From the NCBI GenBank assembly GCA_030156665.1, contig JASGMB010000004.1, positions 24,844 through 88,843 on the forward strand: 64,000 nucleotides of DNA, written 5' to 3'. The stretch comes from Clostridiales bacterium (lineage in GTDB: Bacteria; Bacillota; Clostridia; SK-Y3). A program made the translations under genes and the position numbers. Positions 9,891 through 17,907 of this stretch are shown one piece after another (the stretch's first letter is position 1; each line of letters begins with the position of its first letter). The notes under the pieces are model-generated. The model did not search any database. It was not told the origin of the DNA and worked only from the letters and a program-made list of their open reading frames with translations.

Positions 9891-9934
9891 GAAGAAGTAA
9901 AGTTTTTTTGAAAGGCTTTACTTCTTTTTTTTTA
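9891..9934 (+). terminator. Rho-independent terminator before prfA
   Basis: GAAGTAAAG and CTTTACTTC form a 9-bp stem, followed by a long T-run. Confidence 0.85.
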
Positions 9935-10001
9935 TTAAATGTGTTATAATATTCAATTAGGGTTATGAATTTAAAATATTCGTTAAAATAGAGGTGGATA
10001 C

Positions 10002-11078
10002 ATGTTTGATAAACTTGCTTTTATTGAAGAGCGATATGAAGAGTTAAGTAAAAAAATAAGTGATCCTGAGATAATCGCTAATCAGGAAATGTGGAGAAAG
10101 TACTGTAAAGAACATGCAGATATTACTCCCATTGTTAATAAATATAAAGAATACAAAAAAGTAAATGATACCATAACAGAAGCAAAGCAATTATTAAATG
10201 AAAAACTGGATAAAGACTTTAGGGAAATGGTAGAAATGGAGTTGGAAGAGAGTAAAGAGAAACTTGAGGTCATACAAAGTGAGTTGAAAATTTTACTTCT
10301 GCCTAAAGACCCTAATGACGAAAAGAACGTTATTGTAGAAATTCGTGGAGGTGCAGGTGGAGATGAAGCGGCTCTATTCGCTGCAGATTTGCTCCGAATG
10401 TATTCCAGATATGCGGAAAGAAAAAGATGGAAAGTAGAAATGATGAATTCTAATGAAACAGACATTGGTGGATATAAAGAAGTTGCATTTATGATTGTTG
10501 GTCAAGGGGCATATAGTAGATTGAAATTCGAAAGCGGTGTCCATAGGGTACAAAGAATTCCTTCCACAGAATCCGGTGGAAGAATTCACACGTCTACGGT
10601 AACAGTGGCAGTGCTGCCGGAGGTTGAAGAAGTAGAAGTAGATATAAATCCGAATGATTTAAGAATAGATGTATTTAGAGCAGGTGGTCCGGGTGGACAA
10701 TGTGTTAATACAACTGACTCAGCTGTCAGAATTACACATTTGCCGACGGGACTGGTAGTGTCTTGTCAGGATGAAAAATCTCAGCATAAAAATAAAGACA
10801 AGGCAATGAAAATTTTGCGTTCAAGACTGTATGAAAGGATGCAAGAACAGCAGAATGCAGAAATTGCACAAAATCGAAAGAGTCAAGTTGGTACAGGGGA
10901 CCGCAGTGAAAGGATACGCACATATAACTTTCCTCAAGGAAGGGTTACAGATCATCGAATTGGTTTAACCCTTCATAAACTTGAGCTAATTTTGGATGGA
11001 GATCTTGATGAAATTATTGATGCATTGATTACGACGGAACAAAGTGAAAAATTAAAAGCAGTTACTGAAGAGGCTTAA
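10002..11078 (+). CDS. prfA: Peptide chain release factor 1
   Basis: Reads UAA and UAG stops and releases the peptide. The 358 residues match RF1. [20 protein letters not shown] contains the PxT-type stop-recognition loop (PST), and [19 protein letters not shown] contains the catalytic GGQ followed by Cys where His is common. That Cys occurs in clostridial RF1 proteins as far as I know. The ATG follows AGAGGTGGATAC. It lies far from prfB, and no prmC methyltransferase gene is adjacent. Confidence 0.97.
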   Translation: MFDKLAFIEERYEELSKKISDPEIIANQEMWRKYCKEHADITPIVNKYKEYKKVNDTITEAKQLLNEKLDKDFREMVEMELEESKEKLEVIQSELKILLLPKDPNDEKNVIVEIRGGAGGDEAALFAADLLRMYSRYAERKRWKVEMMNSNETDIGGYKEVAFMIVGQGAYSRLKFESGVHRVQRIPSTESGGRIHTSTVTVAVLPEVEEVEVDINPNDLRIDVFRAGGPGGQCVNTTDSAVRITHLPTGLVVSCQDEKSQHKNKDKAMKILRSRLYERMQEQQNAEIAQNRKSQVGTGDRSERIRTYNFPQGRVTDHRIGLTLHKLELILDGDLDEIIDALITTEQSEKLKAVTEEA

Positions 11079-11085
11079 TTGTATT

Positions 11086-11222
11086 TATAACGACTGCGGT
11101 AGAAAACCTGACTCTTTGTAGGTCAGGTTTTCTACCGCATAAAGTTTCAAGAGAATCTACCTTGGTAAATACCTCGGGCTTTATGCCCGAGGTTTAGAAT
11201 CGAAGATTCTTTTATAACGACA
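11086..11222 (+). repeat. Family E repeat, copy 3 (most complete)
   Basis: Starts TATAACGACTGCGGTAGAAA. A first hairpin pairs AGAAAACCTGAC with GTCAGGTTTTCT. GCATAAAGTTTCAAGAG follows, then a second hairpin CCTCGGGC/GCCCGAGG, and GAATCGAAGATTC at the end. It has the look of a non-autonomous IS200/IS605-type end with subterminal hairpins. It fills the gap between prfA and the first antiporter. Confidence 0.65.
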
Positions 11223-11278
11223 ATTAAGTCTAAATTTTGATAAAGAGATGATATCAGCATATTGTGGAGGTGGTAAAA

Positions 11279-12469
11279 TTGAATGATATGATGGGGGTAG
11301 GACTGTCAATCATATGTGGATATGGAATTGGAAAAATTGTAAATAGGTTTAAGATTCCATCGGTAGCGGGCTATATTATAGCAGGTTTGCTATTAGGACA
11401 GTCTTTTTTCGGACTGTTAAGCGTAGAATTTTTAGAAAGAGTTGTTGGTATTAGTGATTTGGCATTAGCACTTATTGCTTTTAGTATTGGTGGAGAACTA
11501 AAAATATCCAATTTAAAAAAAATTGGTGGGAGAGTTTTTGCGATTGCATTTTTTGAAGCGATTACAGCATTCATATTGGTAACAGTTGCAATGCTGCTGT
11601 TAAAACAGCCTATGGAAATTGCATTATTACTTGGTGCAGTTGCTTCTGCAACAGCTCCGGCAGCTACCGTTATGGTATTAAACGAATTGAGAGCAAAGGG
11701 ACCGTTGGCAAATACCTTAATTGCCGTCGTTGCTATTGACGATGCGATCTGTCTGATGATATACGCAATTGCTTCGTCTATTGCAAAGGTGATTATTGCC
11801 CATTCCGGGACTATTCATTGGGTGAGCGTAATGAGTAAACCATTTATAGAGATATTTGGGTCAATTGCACTAGGTGTTTTAATAGGTGCAATTTTAACAT
11901 ACATTCTCAGTAAAATTTCCTATAGAAATGAAGTGCTTGTGATTATTTTATCTTTTATTATTTTGACAGCCGGTTTAGCAATAAAATTTGAGTTTTCTGC
12001 ATTGCTAACTAATATGACATTAGGTATAATGGTAGTAAACTTAAGTGCAAATCGAGCAAAAGCGTTTTCGGTCATTGAATCAATTTCCGCACCCATTTAT
12101 ACTGCATTCTTTGTCCTTGCAGGTGCAAGACTTCAGATTAGTTTACTAGTAAAAGTGGGATTGATAGGATTAGTTTATACGGCAGCAAGAATTATTGGTA
12201 AAATTGCGGGAGCATCGTTTGGAGCAACAATTTCTAAAGCAGAACCTGTAGTAAAACAATATATTGGCTTTGGTTTGTTATCTCAAATTGGTGTTGCTGT
12301 CGGATTAGCAATAATTATCAGTCATGAATTTCCCGGAACAACAATAGGGTCTCTTATTATAACAGTATTACTGGCAACAACCGTAATTACAGAAATTATA
12401 GGACCATTGTGCACTAGATATGCAGTAATGAAGTCAGGTGAGCACGGAAAATTAGATACACAGAGTTAG
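11279..12469 (+). CDS. Cation/proton antiporter, CPA2 (Kef/NapA-like) type, first copy
   Basis: Integral membrane protein of about 396 residues made almost entirely of hydrophobic segments, roughly 11-13 helices. VAGYIIAGLLLGQSFFG near the start and AVVAIDDAICLMIYAIASS in the middle resemble the CPA2 Na+/H+ exchanger core, with the acidic pair DD in the central helix. There is no C-terminal TrkA-N/RCK domain, so regulation must come from elsewhere. The start is TTG 11279, 5 bases after GGAGGTGG. It is followed by two PII-like genes and a second antiporter. Whether it carries Na+ or K+ cannot be read from the sequence. Confidence 0.85.
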   Translation: MNDMMGVGLSIICGYGIGKIVNRFKIPSVAGYIIAGLLLGQSFFGLLSVEFLERVVGISDLALALIAFSIGGELKISNLKKIGGRVFAIAFFEAITAFILVTVAMLLLKQPMEIALLLGAVASATAPAATVMVLNELRAKGPLANTLIAVVAIDDAICLMIYAIASSIAKVIIAHSGTIHWVSVMSKPFIEIFGSIALGVLIGAILTYILSKISYRNEVLVIILSFIILTAGLAIKFEFSALLTNMTLGIMVVNLSANRAKAFSVIESISAPIYTAFFVLAGARLQISLLVKVGLIGLVYTAARIIGKIAGASFGATISKAEPVVKQYIGFGLLSQIGVAVGLAIIISHEFPGTTIGSLIITVLLATTVITEIIGPLCTRYAVMKSGEHGKLDTQS

Positions 12470-12552
12470 AAAAAAATGCGGCAAAAATCTTAACGTAAGA
12501 CTTATGACAGTTTAAGACCGATATCATGAAATAATATTTGGAGGTGTTCATT

Positions 12553-12963
12553 GTGTATGTATTGTTTATTGTGCTTAATGAAGTAGAGCATGTGGCAGAT
12601 ATTTTAATGAAGATGAAAGACTTAGGTTTAAGAGGAGCTACGGTTATAGATAGTATGGGTTCACGTAAAGTGTTGGATAAGGATATGTATAACGTATCCT
12701 TTATAGGTGGATTGGTAAGAGCATTAGAAGGGGATCAGAGAGCAAGTAAAACAATCTTTTCCGTCATTGAACGAAAAGAACAAGTAAAAAGAGCTATGGA
12801 TGAAATAGAGAAAATATTGGGCGGAGATATGAAAAAACCTAACAAAGGAATTATGTTTGTTCTGCCTGTAGTACATTTAAGGGGTGGAGAATTAGAACGG
12901 CATATCGAAAGTAGAGAAAGAAAGAAAATACTTAATAAAGAATATCACAGTGAATATTATTGA
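12553..12963 (+). CDS. PII-like small regulatory protein, first copy
   Basis: The 136-residue soluble protein resembles PII signalling proteins in layout: a short first strand (MYVLFIVLNEVEHVADIL), GLRGATVIDSMGS, then a helix KRAMDEIEKILGG and a last strand KGIMFVLPVVHLRGGELE that recalls the C-terminal FVLPV...RTGE of GlnB. It is paralogous to the next gene, sharing GATVID/GATIID, ILGGDMKKPN and RGGELE. The start is GTG 12553, 6 bases after TGGAGGTG. Its position between two antiporters suggests it gates one of them, as GlnK does AmtB. The function is inferred. Confidence 0.6.
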   Translation: MYVLFIVLNEVEHVADILMKMKDLGLRGATVIDSMGSRKVLDKDMYNVSFIGGLVRALEGDQRASKTIFSVIERKEQVKRAMDEIEKILGGDMKKPNKGIMFVLPVVHLRGGELERHIESRERKKILNKEYHSEYY

Positions 12964-13082
12964 TATTGCTTACTGTTTACAGAGATAAAAATGAAAAAAT
13001 TTTACCGCTATGAACCGTGAATTGCAAACCAACAATTCGGCATATACAGTGAATGCCTTAATCATAGAGAGGAGAATGCCTC

Positions 13083-13457
13083 ATGTACGCAATGTTTGTT
13101 GTGGTGAAAAACACAAAAAAAATAAAAAAAATCGTCAACGCACTAAATGAAATAGGTATTAAAGGTGCTACCATTATTGATACAATGGGAGGCGGTAATT
13201 ATTATAACAATTATTTAGGAAGTAGGCCGGCTATAGGTTCTGCTCTAAGAACCATTGAAGATGTTAGCATTTTTAATAAAACAATTATTTCCATTGTTTA
13301 CTGCGAAAAACATGTCATTGATGCAATGGACGCGATAGAAGCAATATTAGGTGGAGATATGAAAAAACCAAATTCAGGTATTATCTTTACAGTACCGGTT
13401 GTGGCATTTCGAGGTGGAGAATTAGAAAAGTATGTCGGTCAATATCATTGCTTTTAA
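13083..13457 (+). CDS. PII-like small regulatory protein, second copy
   Basis: The 124-residue paralogue of the preceding gene reads MYAMFVVVKNTKKIKKIVN, KGATIIDTMGGGNYYN, DAMDAIEAILGGDMKKPN, SGIIFTVPVVAFRGGELE. The loop after GATIIDTMG differs from the first copy (Gly/Asn/Tyr-rich rather than charged), as expected if the exposed T-loop equivalent contacts a different partner. GAGAGGAG precedes the ATG. It lies 59 bases upstream of the second antiporter, so each antiporter has one small protein beside it. Confidence 0.6.
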   Translation: MYAMFVVVKNTKKIKKIVNALNEIGIKGATIIDTMGGGNYYNNYLGSRPAIGSALRTIEDVSIFNKTIISIVYCEKHVIDAMDAIEAILGGDMKKPNSGIIFTVPVVAFRGGELEKYVGQYHCF

Positions 13458-13516
13458 TTGTTAACGCTTCATCTAATGAAAAATTACAAGATGTAAAAGG
13501 ATTCAGGTGATATTTT

Positions 13517-14740
13517 ATGGACGAAAATACAATACTGTTACAACTTGCTCTAATATATGCATTTGCTAGAGCCGGGGGTTATCTTGCACATAAAATTCGT
13601 CAGCCAGTAGTACTTGGAGAAATGTTAATGGGGATTATTATCGGTCCCTCCGTTTTAAATCTGTTTCATATGAATGAAATATTAAGTGTTTTTGCTGATT
13701 TAGGTGTAATATTGCTGATGTTTATTGCAGGATTAGAAACAAATGTACATGAATTAAAAGCATCAGCAAAATCTTTTACAGTTATTGCTTTAGGTGGTGT
13801 ATTTATTCCTTTTTTACTGGGGTATCTTGTTTGTAACATTTTTGGTATACAGGCATTTTCTGAAGCTGCATTTATTGGGTTAATTCTTACCGCGACCAGC
13901 GTTAGCATAACAGTTCAGACTTTAAGAGAGTTAAAGCAGCTAAGAAGTAAACAGGGAATAGGAATATTGGGTGCTGCCATTATAGATGATGTGCTAGGTA
14001 TTGTTTTATTGGCCTTATTGATAGGTATGGTTACTGGAACGAGCAATATTGCTTTGACACTTATGAATATTGTGATATATTTTACTGCAGTATTTGTATT
14101 TGGATTTATATTCCAGAAAATTATAAAATATTATGGGTACTCATTAAATCTTTCCGGGAGTATCACTATGATTGGCTTGATTATCTGTTTGATACTGGGT
14201 TATTATGCTGAGCAAGCTGAAATTGCCGCAATTACCGGTGCGTATCTTGCGGGAGTTATTTTATCCACTACTACTTATAGAACAAAAATCTCACATAACA
14301 TTGAAGTTGCAGCATATTTAATTTTTACACCAATCTTTTTTGTTGGAATTGGAATAAGTACAGAAATTCATAATATGGCTGCCGATAGTATCATTTTTGC
14401 AGTCGTTATGTTTGTAGTAGCAGTTTTAGGAAAGGTTATCGGATGCGGGGCAGGAGCAAAGCTGATGGGATTTAATATCAAAAGGTCATTACAAATCGGT
14501 ATTGGTATGACGGCTAGAGGAGAAGTGGCGCTTATTGTGGCTTCTATCGGATTGAAGCAAAAGATTATTTCATCTAATGTATTTACTGTTATGGTTTTCG
14601 TCATTGTAATGACTACTTTAATTACCCCTTCATTATTAAAATGGGCATTTAAAGGAGAAAAACCTGCCGATGATGTTGAACTGCCGGAAGAAGAATACGA
14701 TGAACAGAAAAGACAGTATGCTGATGTAGTGAACAGATAA
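13517..14740 (+). CDS. Cation/proton antiporter, CPA2 (NapA/Kef-like) type, second copy
   Basis: Membrane protein of 407 residues with about 12 hydrophobic segments. RQPVVLGEMLMGIIIGPSVL near the start and GAAIIDDVLGIVLLALLIG in the centre are CPA2 signatures, the latter with the paired acidic residues DD. TARGEVALIVASIG in the last third is also typical of the family. It ends in a short charged cytoplasmic tail (ELPEEEYDEQKRQYAD) and has no nucleotide-binding TrkA domain. It is only distantly similar to the first antiporter. CAGGTGATATTTT precedes the ATG. A hairpin at 14766-14793 may end the transcript. Confidence 0.87.
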   Translation: MDENTILLQLALIYAFARAGGYLAHKIRQPVVLGEMLMGIIIGPSVLNLFHMNEILSVFADLGVILLMFIAGLETNVHELKASAKSFTVIALGGVFIPFLLGYLVCNIFGIQAFSEAAFIGLILTATSVSITVQTLRELKQLRSKQGIGILGAAIIDDVLGIVLLALLIGMVTGTSNIALTLMNIVIYFTAVFVFGFIFQKIIKYYGYSLNLSGSITMIGLIICLILGYYAEQAEIAAITGAYLAGVILSTTTYRTKISHNIEVAAYLIFTPIFFVGIGISTEIHNMAADSIIFAVVMFVVAVLGKVIGCGAGAKLMGFNIKRSLQIGIGMTARGEVALIVASIGLKQKIISSNVFTVMVFVIVMTTLITPSLLKWAFKGEKPADDVELPEEEYDEQKRQYADVVNR

Positions 14741-14765
14741 ATAAAAGATTATACACTAATAATAT

Positions 14766-14800
14766 GGGGAATGCGTATTATAGCACGCATTCCTCTTATT
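14766..14800 (+). terminator. Probable terminator of the antiporter cluster
   Basis: GGAATGCGT pairs with the facing ACGCATTCC around a short loop, followed by TCTTATTTG. The T-run is interrupted, so efficiency is uncertain. Confidence 0.6.
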
Positions 14801-14862
14801 TGTTCTACAAACTTATATAAATGAATAAAATGATACAGGTAGAAATTGTAGGAGGTATTAAA

Positions 14863-15612
14863 ATGGAACGCTTATTGCTAGTTACAATGATAGGCTTTAC
14901 AACCGGTATGATAGGAACTGGAATTGGCGGATTTGTTGCATTTTTTATAAATAAAAAAGGCAATCGATTTATGAGCTTTATTTTAGAATTTTCAGCTGGA
15001 TTGATGATGGCAGTAGTATGTTTTGATTTATTGCCTCATGCTTTTGAGTTGGGTGGACTTAAATTAACCATTTTAGGTATTATATTAGGTGTCATTGTAA
15101 TTATATACTTGGATAATTTGATTAAGCTATCTCAATTTAGCAAACATCTAAAAGTAGTGAACAGCAGGTTGTTGAGGGCAGGCATACTAATGGCGGTGGG
15201 GATTGCATTACACAACTTTCCAGAAGGTGTTGCGATTGGTTCCGGCTTTGATGCTTCAGTAAAGCTGGGAATAAGTTTAGCATTTGTAATAGCTGTTCAT
15301 AATATTCCGGAAGGTCTTGCAATGGCATTACCACTGAAAGCAGGTGGGATGGGAAGTATAAAGGTATGTATATACACTTTACTTGTCGGAATACCGATGG
15401 GTATAGGAGCATTTATTGGTGCATTGGTAGGAGAGATTTCCCAAGAAGCAATTGCACTTTGCTTAGGTTTTGCCGGGGGGTCAATGCTTTATATTGTATG
15501 TGGAGATTTAATACCGGAATCCAAAAGTATTTATAAAGGCAGATTGTCGACAATAGGCAATATATTGGGTATAATATTAGGGATAGTAATTTCGGTAGGA
15601 ACACATTCATAG
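14863..15612 (+). CDS. ZIP-family metal transporter
   Basis: Membrane protein of 249 residues with about eight hydrophobic segments, likely importing Zn2+ or another divalent metal. HNFPEGVAIGSGF and HNIPEGLAMALPLK are the two signature transmembrane motifs whose His and Glu form the binuclear metal site. The start is ATG 14863, after GTAGGAGG; the upstream ATG 14821 has no ribosome binding site. It follows the antiporter cluster and may be a separate unit. Confidence 0.92.
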   Translation: MERLLLVTMIGFTTGMIGTGIGGFVAFFINKKGNRFMSFILEFSAGLMMAVVCFDLLPHAFELGGLKLTILGIILGVIVIIYLDNLIKLSQFSKHLKVVNSRLLRAGILMAVGIALHNFPEGVAIGSGFDASVKLGISLAFVIAVHNIPEGLAMALPLKAGGMGSIKVCIYTLLVGIPMGIGAFIGALVGEISQEAIALCLGFAGGSMLYIVCGDLIPESKSIYKGRLSTIGNILGIILGIVISVGTHS

Positions 15613-15697
15613 CATCATTATCTACAACTTAAATTATATATTCATGCAATTTAACGGGTTATGCCAAATCCTTAATGATATAACAGGAGTGAATAAA

Positions 15698-16750
15698 GTG
15701 AACACAAAAATACTAAAGATAAATGTAAATAGTCCTGAAGCAGATAAGATTGAATATGCAGCAAAGGCGTTAAAGGAAGGCGGAACGGTAGCTTTTCCCA
15801 CTGAAACGGTATATGGATTAGGAGCCGATGCATTAAATACCGAAGCAGTGAAAAAAATATTTGAGGCAAAAGGTCGTCCGGCAGATAATCCACTTATTGT
15901 GCATATTTCAAAAATAGAAGAGGTGGACAAGCTGGTAGAGAGTGTGTCAAATGACGCTAAAAAATTAATGTCTGCATTTTGGCCGGGGCCGTTAACCATT
16001 ATTATGAAAAAGTCCAATATCATTCCACAAATAATAACAGCAGGACTAGATACTGTTGCCATCAGATTGCCATCACACCCCATTGCCCGTGAGCTCATAA
16101 AAACTGCTGGTATTCCGATTGCAGCCCCGAGTGCCAATATTTCTGGGAAACCGAGTCCAACCATAGCACAACATGTAGTTGACGATTTGTTTGGCAAAGT
16201 TGATGTGATCATAGACGGAGGGACAGCAGCAGTAGGATTAGAATCAACAGTGATAGATATGAGCAGTGAAGTTCCCGCTCTTCTTCGACCGGGAGGTATT
16301 ACATATGAACATTTAAGAGAAATACTTGGAGATGTTCAGATAGACCCTGCCATGTTATCAAAAATAAATGCGGATGTTATACCGCGTTCACCAGGAATGA
16401 AATATACGCACTATTCTCCAAATGCAGAAGTAGTAATTGTGGAAGGAGAAAAAGAAAAAGTTGTGAATGCGATTAATCAACTGGTTGAAATCAAGCGTAA
16501 CAAAGGTTTGAAAGTAGGTGTAATGGCGTTGGATGAAACAGTAAAACGTTATAAAGCCGATTATGTTTTTTCAGTTGGAAGTGAAAATAAACCAGAAACA
16601 ATAGCGGCAAATCTTTTTTATAAGCTGAGAGAATTTGACCAAGTCGGTGTGAATATCATTTTTGCCCAATCAGTCAGTGAAAAAGGGATAGGAATGGCAA
16701 TAAGAAATCGTCTTAATAAAGCAGCGGGGTATAATATTATTAAAGTATAG
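15698..16750 (+). CDS. tsaC: L-threonylcarbamoyladenylate synthase, Sua5 type
   Basis: Makes threonylcarbamoyl-AMP from threonine, bicarbonate and ATP, the first step of the t6A modification of tRNAs that read ANN codons. The YrdC domain takes up roughly residues 15-200, with GGTVAFPTETVYGLGADA and APSANISGKPSPT. A linker PRSPGMKYTHYSPNAEV leads to a C-terminal Sua5 domain, so this is the long two-domain form (350 residues). The start is GTG 15698, after CAGGAGTG. tsaD lies 3.8 kb downstream and tsaE-tsaB at 51.2 kb. Confidence 0.93.
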   Translation: MNTKILKINVNSPEADKIEYAAKALKEGGTVAFPTETVYGLGADALNTEAVKKIFEAKGRPADNPLIVHISKIEEVDKLVESVSNDAKKLMSAFWPGPLTIIMKKSNIIPQIITAGLDTVAIRLPSHPIARELIKTAGIPIAAPSANISGKPSPTIAQHVVDDLFGKVDVIIDGGTAAVGLESTVIDMSSEVPALLRPGGITYEHLREILGDVQIDPAMLSKINADVIPRSPGMKYTHYSPNAEVVIVEGEKEKVVNAINQLVEIKRNKGLKVGVMALDETVKRYKADYVFSVGSENKPETIAANLFYKLREFDQVGVNIIFAQSVSEKGIGMAIRNRLNKAAGYNIIKV

Positions 16751-16798
16751 TAAATAAAAGTAGAGTTTTTATCTAAAATAAATTATAAAGGTGATAAC

Positions 16799-17284
16799 AT
16801 GAATAAAATCAAAAAAATTTTATTTGTTTGTACCGGTAATACCTGCCGAAGCAGTATGGCAGAAGGTTTATTTAAGAAAATGCTGGAGGATAATGGAATA
16901 AAAGATATTGAAGTGACTTCGGCAGGAACGGCTGTATTTTTTCCTTCGGGTGCCAGTAAACATGCGGTTGAAGTAATGAAAGAAAAAGGGATTGATCTAT
17001 CTGTACATCAATCGAAACAGATAAATGATGAAATGATAGAGCAGGCTGACCTCATATTAACGATGACAGTGAATCATCAGCAGCAGCTACTGCGTATATG
17101 TCCACAGGCTGCCGATAAGATATTTACTTTAAAAGAATTTGCATATGGTATAGAAGATATAGATGTACCGGATATCAGTGACCCCTTTGGTCTACCTAAA
17201 GAATATTACGAGCAATGTGCCAAAGAAATTTACCTTTCACTTGTAAAAGTGATAGAAAAGATTAAGAGTGAAAAAGGTGAATAA
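16799..17284 (+). CDS. ywlE: Protein arginine phosphatase, low-molecular-weight phosphatase family
   Basis: The 161-residue protein has the phosphatase loop VCTGNTCRSSMAE near the N-terminus (nucleophilic Cys, then Arg) and the general-acid region VPDISDPFG near residue 125. The Thr in CTGNTCR is the residue associated with phosphoarginine specificity in Bacillus YwlE, so this is more likely an arginine than a tyrosine phosphatase. YwlE opposes the McsB arginine kinase in protein quality control. AAAGGTGAT precedes the ATG. It lies next to tsaC, as in Bacillus. Confidence 0.85.
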   Translation: MNKIKKILFVCTGNTCRSSMAEGLFKKMLEDNGIKDIEVTSAGTAVFFPSGASKHAVEVMKEKGIDLSVHQSKQINDEMIEQADLILTMTVNHQQQLLRICPQAADKIFTLKEFAYGIEDIDVPDISDPFGLPKEYYEQCAKEIYLSLVKVIEKIKSEKGE

Positions 17285-17285
17285 T

Positions 17286-17750
17286 GTGCAAATAAATATC
17301 ACCCCGATGACACTGGAGGACATTGATGAAGTAATAAAAATTGAACATGCAAGCTTTACTGTACCCTGGTCTAAAGAATCCTTTGAGTCAGAAATAAAAA
17401 ATAACAAGCACGCTATTTATATTGTTGTTAAGCAAGAAAATAAAGTTATAGGCTATGGAGGAATGTGGAAAATTTTTGAGGAAGGGCATATCACTAATGT
17501 AGCCATACACCCCGATTTTAGAAGAAAAAGGATAGGTAGTGCTTTAATGGAAGCAATGATAAAAACCGCAGTAGACAATGAGATAACACTTTTGACTTTA
17601 GAGGTCAGAGAGAGTAATATTCCGGCACAAAGACTTTACAGCAAATTTGGGTTTGAAGTGGTTGGAAAAAGAAAAAATTACTATGCAGATAATAATGAAG
17701 ACGCTCTCATTATGAATGTAGAATTGAGAATGCAGAATGCACAATTATAG
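17286..17750 (+). CDS. rimI: Ribosomal protein alanine N-acetyltransferase, GNAT family
   Basis: Acetylates the N-terminal alanine of ribosomal protein S18 in the well-studied relatives. The 154-residue GNAT fold shows GHITNVAIHPDFRRKRIGSALM, the acetyl-CoA binding RxxGxG/A loop, and ESNIPAQRLYSKFGFEVVGKRKNYY, the typical RimI C-terminal half. GTG 17286 lies 5 bases after AAAGGTGA; GTG 17268 is an upstream alternative overlapping ywlE. The last residues (VELRMQNAQL) are encoded by a seven-base-period array, so the C-terminus seems to have been replaced or extended by repeat DNA. Confidence 0.88.
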   Translation: MQINITPMTLEDIDEVIKIEHASFTVPWSKESFESEIKNNKHAIYIVVKQENKVIGYGGMWKIFEEGHITNVAIHPDFRRKRIGSALMEAMIKTAVDNEITLLTLEVRESNIPAQRLYSKFGFEVVGKRKNYYADNNEDALIMNVELRMQNAQL

Positions 17751-17752
17751 AT
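17718..17752 (+). repeat. Heptamer array overlapping the 3' end of rimI
   Basis: GAATTGA, GAATGCA, GAATGCA and CAATTAT run in register. They encode the last residues of RimI and supply its stop codon. Confidence 0.65.
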
Positions 17753-17830
17753 AAGGAATGAATAAACTGTAATAACTATACAATGCAATGAAAATTTGAT
17801 TAAACTAATTAAAAAAGTGAATGAAATATA

Positions 17831-17874
17831 TCGATAACCAATATCTAAATTTAAAATAAATGAATGTAGTTATC
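17831..17874 (+). repeat. Family F short repeat, copy 2
   Basis: Near-identical to 3781-3824, beginning CGATAACC and ending GTTATC. It lies just before the lon-family gene. Confidence 0.7.
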
Positions 17875-17907
17875 TTTGAATTCTGAATTAATTAGGGGGG
17901 AGTTAAC

